DNA of 26,936 nucleotides from CAYRYU01 sp964428355 (GCA_964428355.1 CAYRYU010000100.1:1-26936); one strand, 5' to 3'; positions 7,887-18,386 are shown, counted from the stretch's first letter. Made by a program: numbers and translations. Notes: generated by a model not told the origin, from the letters alone.

Positions 7887-9209
7887 TCATTTGCCGTCCC
7901 CGAAGGGGTCGAGATCGTTCCGGAGAAGGTCGTCGAAAGTCTCGCGCCGGACGAGCAGGTGGGCATTTCCTTGCGAAAGGCCGACTACGGCGGGGCGCGG
8001 AAGCCGGTTGTAGTTGGAGCTCATGGAGTAATGGTAGGCCCCTGTGCAGAAAACCGCGAGTATGTCTCCGGGTTCGACCTCGGTGAGTGGGGCCTGGTAG
8101 ATGATCATGTCCCCACTTTCGCAGGCCTTTCCCGATACGGCGTAGACGTTGTCCGGTGCCCGACCAGCCTTGTTCGCGATGACCGAGGTATAGACGGCAC
8201 CGTAGAGGGCGGTCCTCGGATGGTCGGCCATCGATCCGTCGACCGACAGGTAGGTCCTAACGTTGGGGATCGGTTTCACCGCTCCGACAGTGTAAAGAGT
8301 CATTCCCGCCGGCCCCACGACCGATCGTCCCGGTTCGATCCAGAGAGTGGGCATCGACATCCCAAGTTCCGCAGTCTTCTTTCGGGTTCCATCGACCAGG
8401 GTGTCGATGTACTCCTCGATCGGGGGAGGATAGTCCTCGCTCGTGTAGCGGATTCCAAGCCCCCCACCGAGGTCGAGTTCCCAGGTATCACGTGGAAAGA
8501 ACTCGCGAAGACCTCCCATGAAATCGAGGACGATTCCGATCGCGGCTCGGAACGAGGTCAAATCGAAAAGCTGGGAGCCTATGTGGCAATGGAGGCCGAT
8601 CAGGTTCACATTCTTCATTTTGGCGGTGGTTCGGATGGCTTCCTGGGCCTGACCGTTCTCGATCCCGAATCCGAACTTGGTGTCGAGATGGCCGGTCTGA
8701 ATGTGGGAGTGGGTGTGGGTGTTGATCCCCGGGGTTGCCCTGAGGAAGACGGAAATCCGCTTGCCCTTTTCCCCGGCAAGATCCTCGATGAGTTTCAGTT
8801 CGTGGAAATTGTCCACGACGAACCTGGTGATTCCGCTTTCCACTCCCATCCGTATTTCGTCTGGAGTCTTGTTGTTCCCGTGGAACAGGACCCGATCCAT
8901 GGGAAAACCGGCCTTAACGGCGGTGGCGACCTCCCCGCCGGAGCAGACATCAAGGCCCATTCCCTCGCTTTGCAGAAGGCGGCAAAAACCTGTGGTCAGG
9001 AAGGCCTTTCCTGCGTATGCCACCGTGGCCTTCACTCCGTGACGTTTGAAGGAACCGACATAGCGGCGGCACTTGTCCCGGACGATATCCTCGCTCAGAA
9101 CCCAGAGGGGAGTGCCGAACTGCCGGGCGAGTTCCACGGTGTCGCATCCCGAGAAAAAGAGGCGGTTGTCCTTGATGCAGTAGCCTTCGACATGGGAAAG
9201 ATGGGACAT
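7887..9209 (-). CDS. lysA: Diaminopimelate decarboxylase
   Basis: 440 residues from ATG 9209; GGAG sits about 8 bases upstream, and a longer in-frame start at 9281 would overlap the promoter, so I reject it. Decarboxylates meso-diaminopimelate to lysine. Alanine racemase-like PLP barrel: VAYAGKAF with PLP lysine K68, HCHIGSQ (207-213), LDLGGGLGI (246-253), the substrate-phosphate EPGR at 292-295, GKACESGD with C363 and E364 at the active site, and GAYHYSMSSNYN with Y392. First of a lysA-lysC-dapL trio with 1-base and ATGA junctions, giving both ends of the diaminopimelate branch. Confidence 0.96.
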   Translation of the reverse strand: MSHLSHVEGYCIKDNRLFFSGCDTVELARQFGTPLWVLSEDIVRDKCRRYVGSFKRHGVKATVAYAGKAFLTTGFCRLLQSEGMGLDVCSGGEVATAVKAGFPMDRVLFHGNNKTPDEIRMGVESGITRFVVDNFHELKLIEDLAGEKGKRISVFLRATPGINTHTHSHIQTGHLDTKFGFGIENGQAQEAIRTTAKMKNVNLIGLHCHIGSQLFDLTSFRAAIGIVLDFMGGLREFFPRDTWELDLGGGLGIRYTSEDYPPPIEEYIDTLVDGTRKKTAELGMSMPTLWIEPGRSVVGPAGMTLYTVGAVKPIPNVRTYLSVDGSMADHPRTALYGAVYTSVIANKAGRAPDNVYAVSGKACESGDMIIYQAPLTEVEPGDILAVFCTGAYHYSMSSNYNRLPRPAVVGLSQGNAHLLVRRETFDDLLRNDLDPFGDGK

Positions 9210-9252
9210 TGGAAAACTCCGATCGGGAGAGTGGGGCAAAAAAACGGGCATA

Positions 9253-9281
9253 AGTATAAGGGGTGCCCCCCCGAAATGCAA
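9253..9281 (-). promoter_or_regulatory. Possible promoter for lysA-lysC-dapL
   Basis: In the 99-base space between hemW and lysA, on the minus strand: TTGCAT (9281-9276), 17-bp G-rich spacer, TATACT (9258-9253). The -10 is strong (5 of 6), the -35 weak. Would give a ~37-base leader; no room for a lysine riboswitch. Confidence 0.45.
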
Positions 9282-9308
9282 TGGTTGATCGAGGCCGGGA
9301 TGGAATGG

Positions 9309-10436
9309 TCAGAAGAGGCTGGAGATCACCCGATTCGCGAATGGAAGGGACTTTTCGGAAAGGCGGATGCGGCCGTCGCTTTCCCGGACGAGGTCCCCCG
9401 CCTCGATGAGCCCTTCCAGAGGCTTTTGGAGCCTGGCGAAAGCTTCACCGAAAAGGAACTCCCCTTCGGCCGGGTCGAATCCTTCACGGAGCAATCTCAG
9501 CCTCAGCATCAGGTATTCCTCGAGGCGCTCGGACCCGGAAAGGACCTCGACCATGGACGGAAGTCCCTGGAAATAGGAGTCGAGTGACGAGGGGTTGGTG
9601 AATCGCCTGCCCTGGACCGTTCCCACCGCCGCGGGGCCGAGCCCGATGAAATCGCCATTGTGCCAGTAGTTCAGGTTGTGGAGGCATTCGGACCCCGGAA
9701 GGGCGAAGTTGGAAACCTCGTAATGCTGAAACCCCCGGTTCCCCAGAAGGCTGCGAATCTCGAAAAGCTCTTCAGGACCGACCTCGGCGGGATCTCCGAC
9801 CGAACCCGACCTGACGCTATCCATCAGAGGCGTTCCCTCCTCGGCGGAAAGGAAATATGCCGAGACGTGGCGGACGGGAAACCGGTCCAGGAACGCGGCG
9901 AGATGGTTCCCGAGCGAGGGAAGTCCGGGGACTCCCAGGATGAAATCGACCCCGACGTTCGACGTTGTATTTCCCGCGATATCCAGTGCCTGGAATGCCT
10001 TCGAAAGGGAAGTGTTGCGACCGAGAAACTCCAGTTCATCGTCGCGCAGACGTTGGATTCCCATGCTCAGCCGAAGATGCGGGAGAGGTTTCAAAAGGCC
10101 GGCGGTCTCGGTGGAAAGGGTCTCGGGATTCGTCTCGACCGTCCATTCCTCGATTCGGGCCTGGGCAAGGCAGGCCTGCAGGATGTCGAGCAGGCGGCGC
10201 AGAGCAACAGGGCCAATGGAAGAGGGGTTTCCACCACCGACAAAGACAGTACGAACCCTTCTCCCGACCTCGGGGGAAAGCCTGTGGAGGGTTTCCCGCT
10301 TCAGCGCTTCAAGATACCTCTCCACCTTGTCGGAGTGGGGTTCCACCGAAAAGAAGCTGCAATACCCGCACTTCGTCAGGCAGAAGGGAACATGGACGTA
10401 AAGACCGATCGTGTCGTTCGGATACGGGGAACTCAT
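9309..10436 (-). CDS. hemW: HemW-like radical SAM heme chaperone
   Basis: 375 residues, typical of HemW (formerly annotated oxygen-independent coproporphyrinogen oxidase). HemW binds heme and a [4Fe-4S] cluster with S-adenosylmethionine and delivers heme to membrane proteins. GLYVHVPFC leads into C19-x3-C23-x2-C26 (CLTKCGYCSF); the phenylalanine after the third Cys region is typical. The following GGGNPS replaces the usual GGGTPS, and LSMGIQRLRDDEL stands for the SxGvQS motif with Ser changed to Arg. HYEVSNFA and CLHNLNYW are family hallmarks. The C-terminus has the HemW_C helical domain. Start overlaps the upstream hydrolase stop as ATGA. True HemN would need an extra N-terminal Cys arrangement that is not present. 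Confidence 0.9.
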   Translation of the reverse strand: MSSPYPNDTIGLYVHVPFCLTKCGYCSFFSVEPHSDKVERYLEALKRETLHRLSPEVGRRVRTVFVGGGNPSSIGPVALRRLLDILQACLAQARIEEWTVETNPETLSTETAGLLKPLPHLRLSMGIQRLRDDELEFLGRNTSLSKAFQALDIAGNTTSNVGVDFILGVPGLPSLGNHLAAFLDRFPVRHVSAYFLSAEEGTPLMDSVRSGSVGDPAEVGPEELFEIRSLLGNRGFQHYEVSNFALPGSECLHNLNYWHNGDFIGLGPAAVGTVQGRRFTNPSSLDSYFQGLPSMVEVLSGSERLEEYLMLRLRLLREGFDPAEGEFLFGEAFARLQKPLEGLIEAGDLVRESDGRIRLSEKSLPFANRVISSLF

Positions 10437-11032
10437 GGTTTCGTTGGAAAACGTGCGAGAATAGTGGAGACGAAGGCCTCATCGGCCCGCTTCGAGATGT
10501 AGGCCAGGGGAGAGTAGCCATGCTTCCTGACGAGGAGAAAAAAGACGAAAAGGAGGCCGATCGTCAGAAGGATATTGGGCAAGGCATTGATTTCCCACTG
10601 ACCGCTCCAGACGAGCTGCCAGTCGCGTGACCAGGGGTAGAGATACGTTACGGGCCACTGCTCCCCTTCGGGGCCCTTCGCCCCGACGATATCACACAAC
10701 AGATGGATGTGGAAGGAAAGGAAGAACCAGAGCGCGGTCCTGCTCCGGTGGGAGGCGACGAGAGCCGCCAGAAACGTCGCGGCCAAACCCGCCGTCAGGT
10801 TGTGCCCGATGACGTGGTGATACTCGCTGAACCAGTTCAACTCGTTTCCGGACCCACGTGTAAAAAGTTCCGGGATGATCCCGATCGAATCGAGGTCCGG
10901 GAAAACCGATGCCAGAGCGATCAAGCCTGCATCCCGGCGCTTTCCGGGAGAGGATGGGTGCGTGACCGGGTCCCGTTCCGACACGGTCTGGCCGATGCAC
11001 CAGCCCATCAATGCGTGAGTGATAATGTTCAT
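10433..11032 (-). CDS. Membrane-bound metal-dependent hydrolase-like protein (YdjM/DUF457 type)
   Basis: 199 residues with four or five hydrophobic segments. Short histidine/aspartate motifs characteristic of the YdjM-like inner-membrane hydrolase family: THALMGW at 5-11, ASVFPDLDSIG, HHVIGHNL and HIHLLCDIVG, likely metal ligands. The biochemical activity of the family is poorly defined. The final 25 residues after the last membrane segment are polar and basic. It overlaps hemW by ATGA and lies 51 bases after the preceding small membrane-protein gene. The start has no clear ribosome site but matches the family's conserved MN-x-x-THA beginning. Confidence 0.75.
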   Translation of the reverse strand: MNIITHALMGWCIGQTVSERDPVTHPSSPGKRRDAGLIALASVFPDLDSIGIIPELFTRGSGNELNWFSEYHHVIGHNLTAGLAATFLAALVASHRSRTALWFFLSFHIHLLCDIVGAKGPEGEQWPVTYLYPWSRDWQLVWSGQWEINALPNILLTIGLLFVFFLLVRKHGYSPLAYISKRADEAFVSTILARFPTKP

Positions 11033-11083
11033 GCGGATGTTGAAGCCGGCAGGGCCGGGGAATCTTGCTGAAACATCATGTTC

Positions 11084-11584
11084 TCACCGGCATTCCTCGG
11101 GGGGATAGCGGGCGATTCCAACCGTGAACGCGATTCCTTCCAGACGAAGCCCACGGAGCAGCTTGTAGAGAAAGTTCTCTCGGGGCTTGTAAAAGTCCCT
11201 CGAGTTTGTTCCGTGAAAGCTGCAGCTGATTATCCAGCCCTGCTCATCCACTGTGCCCGAGTATCTGCAAGCCGGATTGGGGAGAAGAAGGGGGCCGCGC
11301 AGGAACCCATCGTCGACGAGCCTGGTTTCCTGGGTAATCGGGTCAAATCGCGTGATGGGGTTATTGGGGTTCTCCATGTTGAACATTTCAACAGCATTTG
11401 TGTAGACAATGCAATTCATGTTGCAGGCTTTTTTGGGGGGAATGGAATGGGTGACCGAAACCGTGGGCTGTGCGAGATAGAGAATCAGCCAAAGTGCGAT
11501 GAATGCGGCAAACGCCACGGCACCGAACGAGACCGCGGTCCGGACCGGGTTATCCTTCGTTGAGGGGTCCATGGGCTCTGACAT
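11084..11584 (-). CDS. Single-pass membrane protein with pseudopilin-like C-terminal region
   Basis: 166 residues. A polar N-terminus is followed by one hydrophobic helix (about 15-38) and an exported domain with Cys at 54, 58, 106, 121 and 165. The stretch KACNMN...NAVEMFNM, then DDGFLRGP, PNPACRYSG and WIISCSFHG resembles the globular part of small type II secretion/type IV pseudopilins, which often read AC-x-N...AVEMYN...GGYL and end in C(S/T)xHG. There is no prepilin peptidase motif (G/F-T/S-L-x-E), so it is not a standard pilin. C106 and C121 probably form a disulfide. The ATG lies after the palindrome CGAAGGAACCTTCG, which contains the only purine-rich ribosome site. Function unknown. 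Confidence 0.75.
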   Translation of the reverse strand: MSEPMDPSTKDNPVRTAVSFGAVAFAAFIALWLILYLAQPTVSVTHSIPPKKACNMNCIVYTNAVEMFNMENPNNPITRFDPITQETRLVDDGFLRGPLLLPNPACRYSGTVDEQGWIISCSFHGTNSRDFYKPRENFLYKLLRGLRLEGIAFTVGIARYPPEECR

Positions 11585-11630
11585 CGAAGGTTCCTTCGGC
11601 GAAATGGCTTGGGTGTGTTTGGCCGGTTAA

Positions 11631-11659
11631 ATCCTGTCATCGTTTCGGGGATTTGTCAA
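11631..11659 (-). promoter_or_regulatory. Possible promoter of the minus-strand operon beginning at 11584
   Basis: Perfect TTGACA (11659-11654), 17-bp spacer, weak CAGGAT -10 (11636-11631). Would start a ~40-base leader. May drive the pseudopilin-like gene, the hydrolase and hemW, with read-through to lysA. Confidence 0.45.
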
Positions 11660-11708
11660 AACCCCCAACCCTCCGAAATCCGACCCGGAAATAGGAGTCG
11701 GAAATCCG

Positions 11709-11737
11709 TTGAAATCGGAACCGGGGGAGGGTAACCT
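11709..11737 (+). promoter_or_regulatory. Possible promoter of the MBL-fold hydrolase and MFS genes
   Basis: TTGAAA (11709-11714), 17-bp spacer, TAACCT (11732-11737). Located in a divergent region, back to back with the minus-strand promoter at 11631-11659. Leader would be about 26 bases. Confidence 0.4.
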
Positions 11738-11769
11738 TGGACCACCCTCCAGGAAAGGAAGGAAAACGG

Positions 11770-12396
11770 ATGATTTTCGACCAGCTTTCTGTCGGCTCCA
11801 TGTCCAATTTCTGCTATCTCGTCGGGGACGACGAAAGCCACGAAGGATTCATCGTGGATCCTGCTTTCGATGGCGAGAAGATCGTCGGCCGGGCGAAAGC
11901 GCTGAAGCTGGACATCACCCGGATCATTCTCACCCATCACCATTTCGATCACGTGAACGCAGCGAAGGCAGTCAAAGCCCGAACCGGGGCTTCGATCATG
12001 GCCCATCCGGGGTGCGAAAAATTCCTTCGGGGGGAAGTCCGCCTTGACGGGACGCTTTCGGACGGTCAGGGTTTTTCCTGTGGGAAGGACTGCCTCGTCA
12101 AGGTTTTTCACACTCCGGGTCATGCGCCCGGCGGGATCTGCCTTCTCGTTTCCGACAAGTGGCTGATCACGGGAGACACCCTTTTCGTAGGGAACTGTGG
12201 CCGGACGGACCTGGAGGGCGGTGACGCCCGGGAGCTTTTCGCCAGTCTCGGGCGGTTGAAGAGGCTTCCCGATGGGCTCATCGTCTGTCCCGGGCATGAT
12301 TACGGTCGCTCCCCCACGGCCACCCTTGGCGAGGAGAAGCGGTTGAACCCGGCCCTGGCAGCAGGCACCTTTGAAGAGTTTCTGAAGGTTCCCTGA
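11770..12396 (+). CDS. Metallo-beta-lactamase-fold hydrolase (glyoxalase II/ETHE1-like)
   Basis: 208 residues from ATG 11770, preceded by an AAGGAAGGA purine tract; an earlier in-frame ATG at 11737 lies in the promoter -10 and is rejected. Zinc/iron ligands are complete: H56-x-H58-x-D60-H61 (THHHFDH), H118 (HTPGH), D136 (TGDTLF) and H176 (CPGHDYG). The sequence GNCGRTDLEGGD after the bridging Asp and the EEKRLNP end are typical of the large group containing hydroxyacylglutathione hydrolases and persulfide dioxygenases. Exact substrate cannot be told; the length is shorter than classical glyoxalase II, which carries a C-terminal substrate domain. Eight bases separate it from the MFS gene. Confidence 0.88.
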   Translation: MIFDQLSVGSMSNFCYLVGDDESHEGFIVDPAFDGEKIVGRAKALKLDITRIILTHHHFDHVNAAKAVKARTGASIMAHPGCEKFLRGEVRLDGTLSDGQGFSCGKDCLVKVFHTPGHAPGGICLLVSDKWLITGDTLFVGNCGRTDLEGGDARELFASLGRLKRLPDGLIVCPGHDYGRSPTATLGEEKRLNPALAAGTFEEFLKVP

Positions 12397-12404
12397 AAAG
12401 CGCA

Positions 12405-13892
12405 ATGCTTGAGGAATCGAGCCGTGAACCCCGGGAGGGCGATTCCTCGCGCCTGAAACGCAACGCGCTCTATGTCGCGGTCCTGGGATCCTTTTTGACC
12501 CCGTTCATGATCTCGTCGGTAAACGTAGCCCTGCCCACGATCGGGAAGGAGTTCGGTGCCGACCACCTGATGCTGGGCTGGATCGTGACGTCCTTCCTGC
12601 TTTCCTCCTCCGTGTTTCTCCTGCCGTTCGGGCGGCTTGCCGACCAATACGGACGGAAGAGGTTCTTCACGATCGGGATCGTCGTCTTCACGATCGCCTC
12701 AACCATCCTGGGCCTGGCGAATTCGGTTCCGATGCTGATCGTGCTTCGCATCCTGCAGGGAATCGCCTGCGCAATGATTTTCGCGACGGGGACGGCAATA
12801 ATAACGTCGGTTTTCCCTCCGGGTGAAAGGGGCCAGGCTCTGGGGATCTCTGTCGCCGCGGTCTACATGGGGCTTTCGGCGGGACCGTTCCTCGGGGGCT
12901 TGTTGACCGAGCACTTCGGCTGGAGGAGCATTTTCCTTTTCCCCGTCCCGGTCGGAATCGGGACCGTGCTTCTGGTTCTTTACGGAATCGAGCGGGAATG
13001 GGCGGAACCGGAAGCCGGGCGGTTCGACTGGGTGGGGTCCGTTCTTTACGGGGCATCGCTTGTACTTTTGATCATGGGAGTGTCAGCACAAAACGGAGCG
13101 ATGAGAATCGGAATGATCGGAACGGGCGTTCTTCTCGTGGCCGTTTTCCTGGGGACACAAATGAAAGGGACGAATCCGATCCTGCCGATGGGGATCTTTT
13201 TGAATAACAGGGCATTCACCCTCTCGAGCCTGGCGGCGATGGTCCATTACGGCGCGACGTATGGGATCAGCTTCCTGATGAGCCTTTTCCTCCAGAATGT
13301 CAAAGGCCGTTCCCCGCAACAGGCCGGAATCATCTTGGTGGCGCAGCCTTTGATGCAGGCTTTTTTCTCGCCATTGGCCGGGAAACTCTCGGACTGGTTC
13401 GAGGCCCGCCTTGTCGCAACCTCGGGAATGGTCTGCACGATGGCAGGGCTCTTCCTGCTTTCGGGAATGGACGTAGAGACGCCGACGGGGTGGATAGTCG
13501 GAGCACTTGCCTTCATCGGGTTCGGGTTCGCACTTTTCTCGTCCCCGAACATAAACTGCGTCATGAGTTCCGTGGAAAAGCGTCATTATGGGCTTGCATC
13601 GGGGATCCTCTCCACGATGCGCGTGATAGGGCAGATGTGCAGCATGGGAATAACCATGTTCCTCTTCGCGAAGTATCTTGGAGCCGCGACCGGGGGGCCT
13701 GAAATCTCGCCGGTGGCAATCGCGAAGTTCACCACCTGCTGTCGGATCGGGTTCCGGGTTTTCGGTTGTCTCTGCGGAGTCGGAATCTTCTTCTCGTTTG
13801 CCCGGGGTCGCTCTCCCCAGGTCGCTCAGCCTCCGATACCCTTTCCCGGTATCGGGGCAGTCGAAGATTCCGAAGAAAAAGGCGAAACCTGA
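12405..13892 (+). CDS. MFS transporter, DHA2/EmrB-QacA type
   Basis: 495 residues with about 14 hydrophobic segments, the DHA2 drug:H+ antiporter topology. Motifs: VNVALPTIGKEF in the first helix, WIVTSFLLSSSVFLLPFGRLADQYGRKR (motif A, GRLADQYGRKR), RILQGI (motif B), GLSAGPFLGGLLTEHFGWRSIF (motif C plus the WRSIF that follows). These are standard for proton-driven multidrug or small-molecule exporters in the inner membrane. The substrate is not predictable. Co-transcribed with the MBL-fold gene, so a detoxification pair is possible. A weak ribosome site (GAAAAG) precedes ATG 12405. Ends in a Pro-rich then acidic tail, followed by a bidirectional terminator. Confidence 0.92.
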   Translation: MLEESSREPREGDSSRLKRNALYVAVLGSFLTPFMISSVNVALPTIGKEFGADHLMLGWIVTSFLLSSSVFLLPFGRLADQYGRKRFFTIGIVVFTIASTILGLANSVPMLIVLRILQGIACAMIFATGTAIITSVFPPGERGQALGISVAAVYMGLSAGPFLGGLLTEHFGWRSIFLFPVPVGIGTVLLVLYGIEREWAEPEAGRFDWVGSVLYGASLVLLIMGVSAQNGAMRIGMIGTGVLLVAVFLGTQMKGTNPILPMGIFLNNRAFTLSSLAAMVHYGATYGISFLMSLFLQNVKGRSPQQAGIILVAQPLMQAFFSPLAGKLSDWFEARLVATSGMVCTMAGLFLLSGMDVETPTGWIVGALAFIGFGFALFSSPNINCVMSSVEKRHYGLASGILSTMRVIGQMCSMGITMFLFAKYLGAATGGPEISPVAIAKFTTCCRIGFRVFGCLCGVGIFFSFARGRSPQVAQPPIPFPGIGAVEDSEEKGET

Positions 13893-13935
13893 CGCTACTC
13901 GCGGAACCGGAACCTGGAATCCCGGATGGAGGCCC

Positions 13936-13974
13936 AAAAAACATCCCCCGGAATCAGATCCGGGGGATGCTTTT
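13936..13974. terminator. Bidirectional Rho-independent terminator
   Basis: Perfect 11-bp stem CATCCCCCGGA (13942-13952) / TCCGGGGGATG (13959-13969) with a 6-base loop. Plus strand is followed by CTTTT; minus strand by TTTTTT (A run 13936-13941). It sits between the convergent MFS gene and the small exported-protein gene and serves both. Confidence 0.92.
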
Positions 13975-14018
13975 GGTGAAACCTCAGGGTTGGAGGTTGA
14001 ATTTCCTTTTCTGGTTTC

Positions 14019-14612
14019 TCAGGCTTCGTAACCCAGGATGCGGTCCATTAGCCGGCGGTACTGATCTTCGGCGCGGCGGGTCATCGAAACGGCTTCGCGG
14101 TAATCATTCTCGGTCACGAGGGTGAACCGGGCACGCTCGATCCGATCACGGATCGACCGGACTTCATCGCGGCTGCTGTAGGGGACTTCGATTGCCAGGT
14201 CGGAGAGGGCGTTGCTGATCTGGCCAAGGATCCGGGCGAACTCGCGGGGATTGGTTCCCTGGTAGGAGTAGTCCTGGACGCGATAGAAGAGGTTCTTGAT
14301 CTCGCTGTGGATGCGCTTGACCTGGTAGTTCGAGTTCGACGGGGGGTTGGGGGGAAGCGGGGGATAATATCCATGGTCATCATGGCCACCATGATTGGGG
14401 GGCAGGGGGGGATAGTTGTTGCCNNNNNNNNNNNNNNNNNNNNNNNNNNNNNNNNNNNNNNNNNNNNNNNNNNNNNNNNNNNNNNNNNNNNNNNNNNNNN
14501 NNNNNNNNNNNNNNNNNNNNNNNCCACCGCCATGACCGCCCATGGGGGCCGCCAGACAGGTTCCCGCAAGTACCAGAACGATCAGTGCCGTGAGCTTCAG
14601 GGTTCTTTTCAT
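14019..14612 (-). CDS. Small secreted Gly/Pro-repeat protein with C-terminal helical domain (contains assembly gap)
   Basis: Start at ATG 14612 with a strong GGGAGGA site 7 bases upstream. Signal peptide of about 20 residues, MKRTLKLTALIVLVLAGTCL, probably cleaved near LA-AP; the Cys does not fit a lipobox because the residue before it is Thr. After PMGGHGG comes the gap, then two copies of a YPPLPPN-type repeat (NNYPPLPPNHGGHDDHG and YYPPLPPNPP). The C-terminal ~100 residues are charged and helical (VKRIHSEIKNLFYRV to RLMDRILGYEA), with no family I recognise. The real length is unknown because the gap lies in the low-complexity repeats. Predicted periplasmic or secreted. Confidence 0.82.
   Translation of the reverse strand: MKRTLKLTALIVLVLAGTCLAAPMGGHGGXXXXXXXXXXXXXXXXXXXXXXXXXXXXXXXXXXGNNYPPLPPNHGGHDDHGYYPPLPPNPPSNSNYQVKRIHSEIKNLFYRVQDYSYQGTNPREFARILGQISNALSDLAIEVPYSSRDEVRSIRDRIERARFTLVTENDYREAVSMTRRAEDQYRRLMDRILGYEA
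14424..14523. other. Assembly gap (100 N) in Gly/Pro repeat region
   Basis: Exactly 100 N, flanked on the left by G-run sequence encoding YPPLPPN repeats, which probably caused the break. True length unknown. Confidence 0.95.
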
Positions 14613-14783
14613 CTTATTTTCCTCCCCAACTTTTTCATCCAACAAGAGGTGAGCGGAATCTCATCCGCAGCTTTCGTGCCAAAATGTTGGGGAAAAGTAA
14701 AAGGCCTTTACAGAGCGGCTTTACAATGTAATCTTCGCGCCGGTTGGTACAGCTCTTGACGATTTTCGGGCATCCCTGTGAAG

Positions 14784-14840
14784 AAAAACCGGCACGACCT
14801 CCAGGATGGGGCGGAGGAATGAGCCCTTTCAGCTCGCCGG
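14784..14840 (-). terminator. Possible terminator downstream of macB
   Basis: On the minus strand CCGGC (14840-14836) pairs with GCCGG (14793-14789) and is followed by TTTTT. Between them GAGC/GCTC and CCTCC/GGAGG can form two inner hairpins. The outer stem is only 5 bp, so the call is weak. Apart from this the stretch 14613-14864 shows nothing clear. Confidence 0.35.
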
Positions 14841-14864
14841 AACCGTCGGGGATAATGAAAAGCC

Positions 14865-16957
<2,093 letters not shown>

Positions 16958-16961
<4 letters not shown>

Positions 16962-18304
16962 CTCGGGTTGAACCATCCCATCCACCACTCGTGCTTGAAC
17001 CGGATCACCGTCGCTCCGGATGCCACTGGGCCTTCGAGCACCTCGGTGAAGTTCGCGTTCGAGATCCCGGCGTGGATCTCTATGGGTTTGGCACCGGTAT
17101 CTCTCTCGAGAATCCAGATGGTGTTGGTCTCGGTTCCCGTCAGATCCTCGTCCTTCGGGGGAAATCTCTGGAGGATCTCCGCGGGGGGAGTGAAGAAAAG
17201 AGCTTCGGTGGGAACGCGAAGAACGTCCTCCCGCGATTCGACCAGGATCTCGAGTTTCGTGGTCAGGCCCGGTTTCAGCACCCGATCGGGGTTTTCGAGG
17301 TCGAGGATGACCGGATACATGATCTTGTCCTCGGTCTTCGGGGAAATATAGACCTCCCTGACGATCGCTTCGAACTTCCGGTCGGGAAAAGGATCGACAG
17401 TGAAAGTGGCGACCTGCCCTGGGAGGACCCTGCAGACATCGCTTTCGTCGATCAATGCTTCTATCTGCATCTTCTTCAGATCACGGGCGATGGTGAAAAG
17501 GGTCGGAGTCTGGAAGTTCGCGGCAACCGTCTGACCGGCGGAAACCTTTTTCGAAAGGACGAAGCCGTCGATGGGGGAATAGATGCGTGTGCGCGCGAGG
17601 TTCGTCCGCGCGATCCGCACCTGGGCTTCGGCTTGCCTGACGCTGGCATCTGATCCTTCCATTTGCGCTTTGATTCCGAGAATCTGGTTACCGATCGCGA
17701 CCCGTTTCGTCGCGAGCTGTTTCATCTGGGCCAGCGAGGCTTCCACTCCAAGTTTTGCGAGCTCCACGGAGCTCTTCGCATCGTCGAGATCGGCTTGCGG
17801 GACCATCTTCTTCTTGAAGATCTCCGCTACCCGGGATAGATTCCGCTGGGAAGTCTCCAGGTTGATCCGGGCTTTCTTTATCGCGGTCGACTGGACTTCG
17901 ATCTCGGCCTGGAGCATCTCCAGGTTCGTCTGTTCATCGACGATCTTCAGTTCGAGGGTCTTCCTGGTCGACCGGACCCCCTCCAGGTTTGCGAGCGCCT
18001 GGTTGAGGCCCGCCTCGTGGCTTTCCGCGTCGATGATCGCCAGAAGCTGGCCCGTCGTGACGGTATCGTTGAAGTTGACGGTCACTGAGGCAAGCAGCCC
18101 GCTTGTCTGGCAGCCGACGTCGACGGTCTCGAGGGCGGCAAGTGCTCCGGTTGCGGAAACGATCTTGCGGATCGGCCCGCGGGTTGCCTTTCCCGTTTCC
18201 CAGCGGGGTTCGGCTATCCGGCAGGAATAGTAGTAATAACCCAGCCCCCCCGCGGTACAAACCGAAACCGTCAGGATCAGGAGCAGAACGATCAGCTTCT
18301 TCAA
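16958..18304 (-). CDS. macA: MacA-like periplasmic adaptor (membrane fusion protein)
   Basis: 448 residues. Start codon is TTG at 18304, chosen because GGAGGG lies 5 bases upstream and the translation begins with a basic KK and a single hydrophobic anchor (about 4-22). The nearby ATG at 18308 is out of frame. Body: N-terminal biotinyl-lipoyl half (ALETVDVGCQTSGLLASV), a long alpha-helical hairpin (about 100-230) rich in Gln, Glu and Lys, second lipoyl half (RIYSPIDGFVLSKKVSAGQTV, interrupted here for length only), a beta-barrel and a membrane-proximal end. It bridges MacB to an outer-membrane channel. Longer than typical MacA (~370), mainly through the hairpin and the C-terminal insert. Divergent from the YGDxDYW-protein gene. 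Confidence 0.9.
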
Positions 18305-18373
18305 TCATCCCTCCCGGGAAAATCGCGGCCCGAATTGGAATGGGTTGTCCGGGCGTACCAGCGGGTCGCCCAG

Positions 18374-18382
18374 ATTGTAACA
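18374..18382 (-). promoter_or_regulatory. Possible extended -10 promoter for macA-macB
   Basis: Minus strand TGT followed by TACAAT (18379-18374), an extended -10 element with a 5 of 6 hexamer; no good -35. Leader about 63 bases. Lies 5 bases from the -35 of the divergent plus-strand promoter. Confidence 0.4.
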
Positions 18383-18386
18383 CGGA

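Noticed and set aside
9210..9308. Lysine riboswitch before lysA
   Set aside because: Only 99 bases separate hemW and lysA; the ~175-base lysine aptamer cannot fit and no matching core is visible.
7629..9587. 652-codon plus-strand open frame across lysA and lysC
   Set aside because: It is antisense to two clear enzymes (lysA and the start of lysC, plus hemW end), has no domain, and results from GC-rich codon structure.
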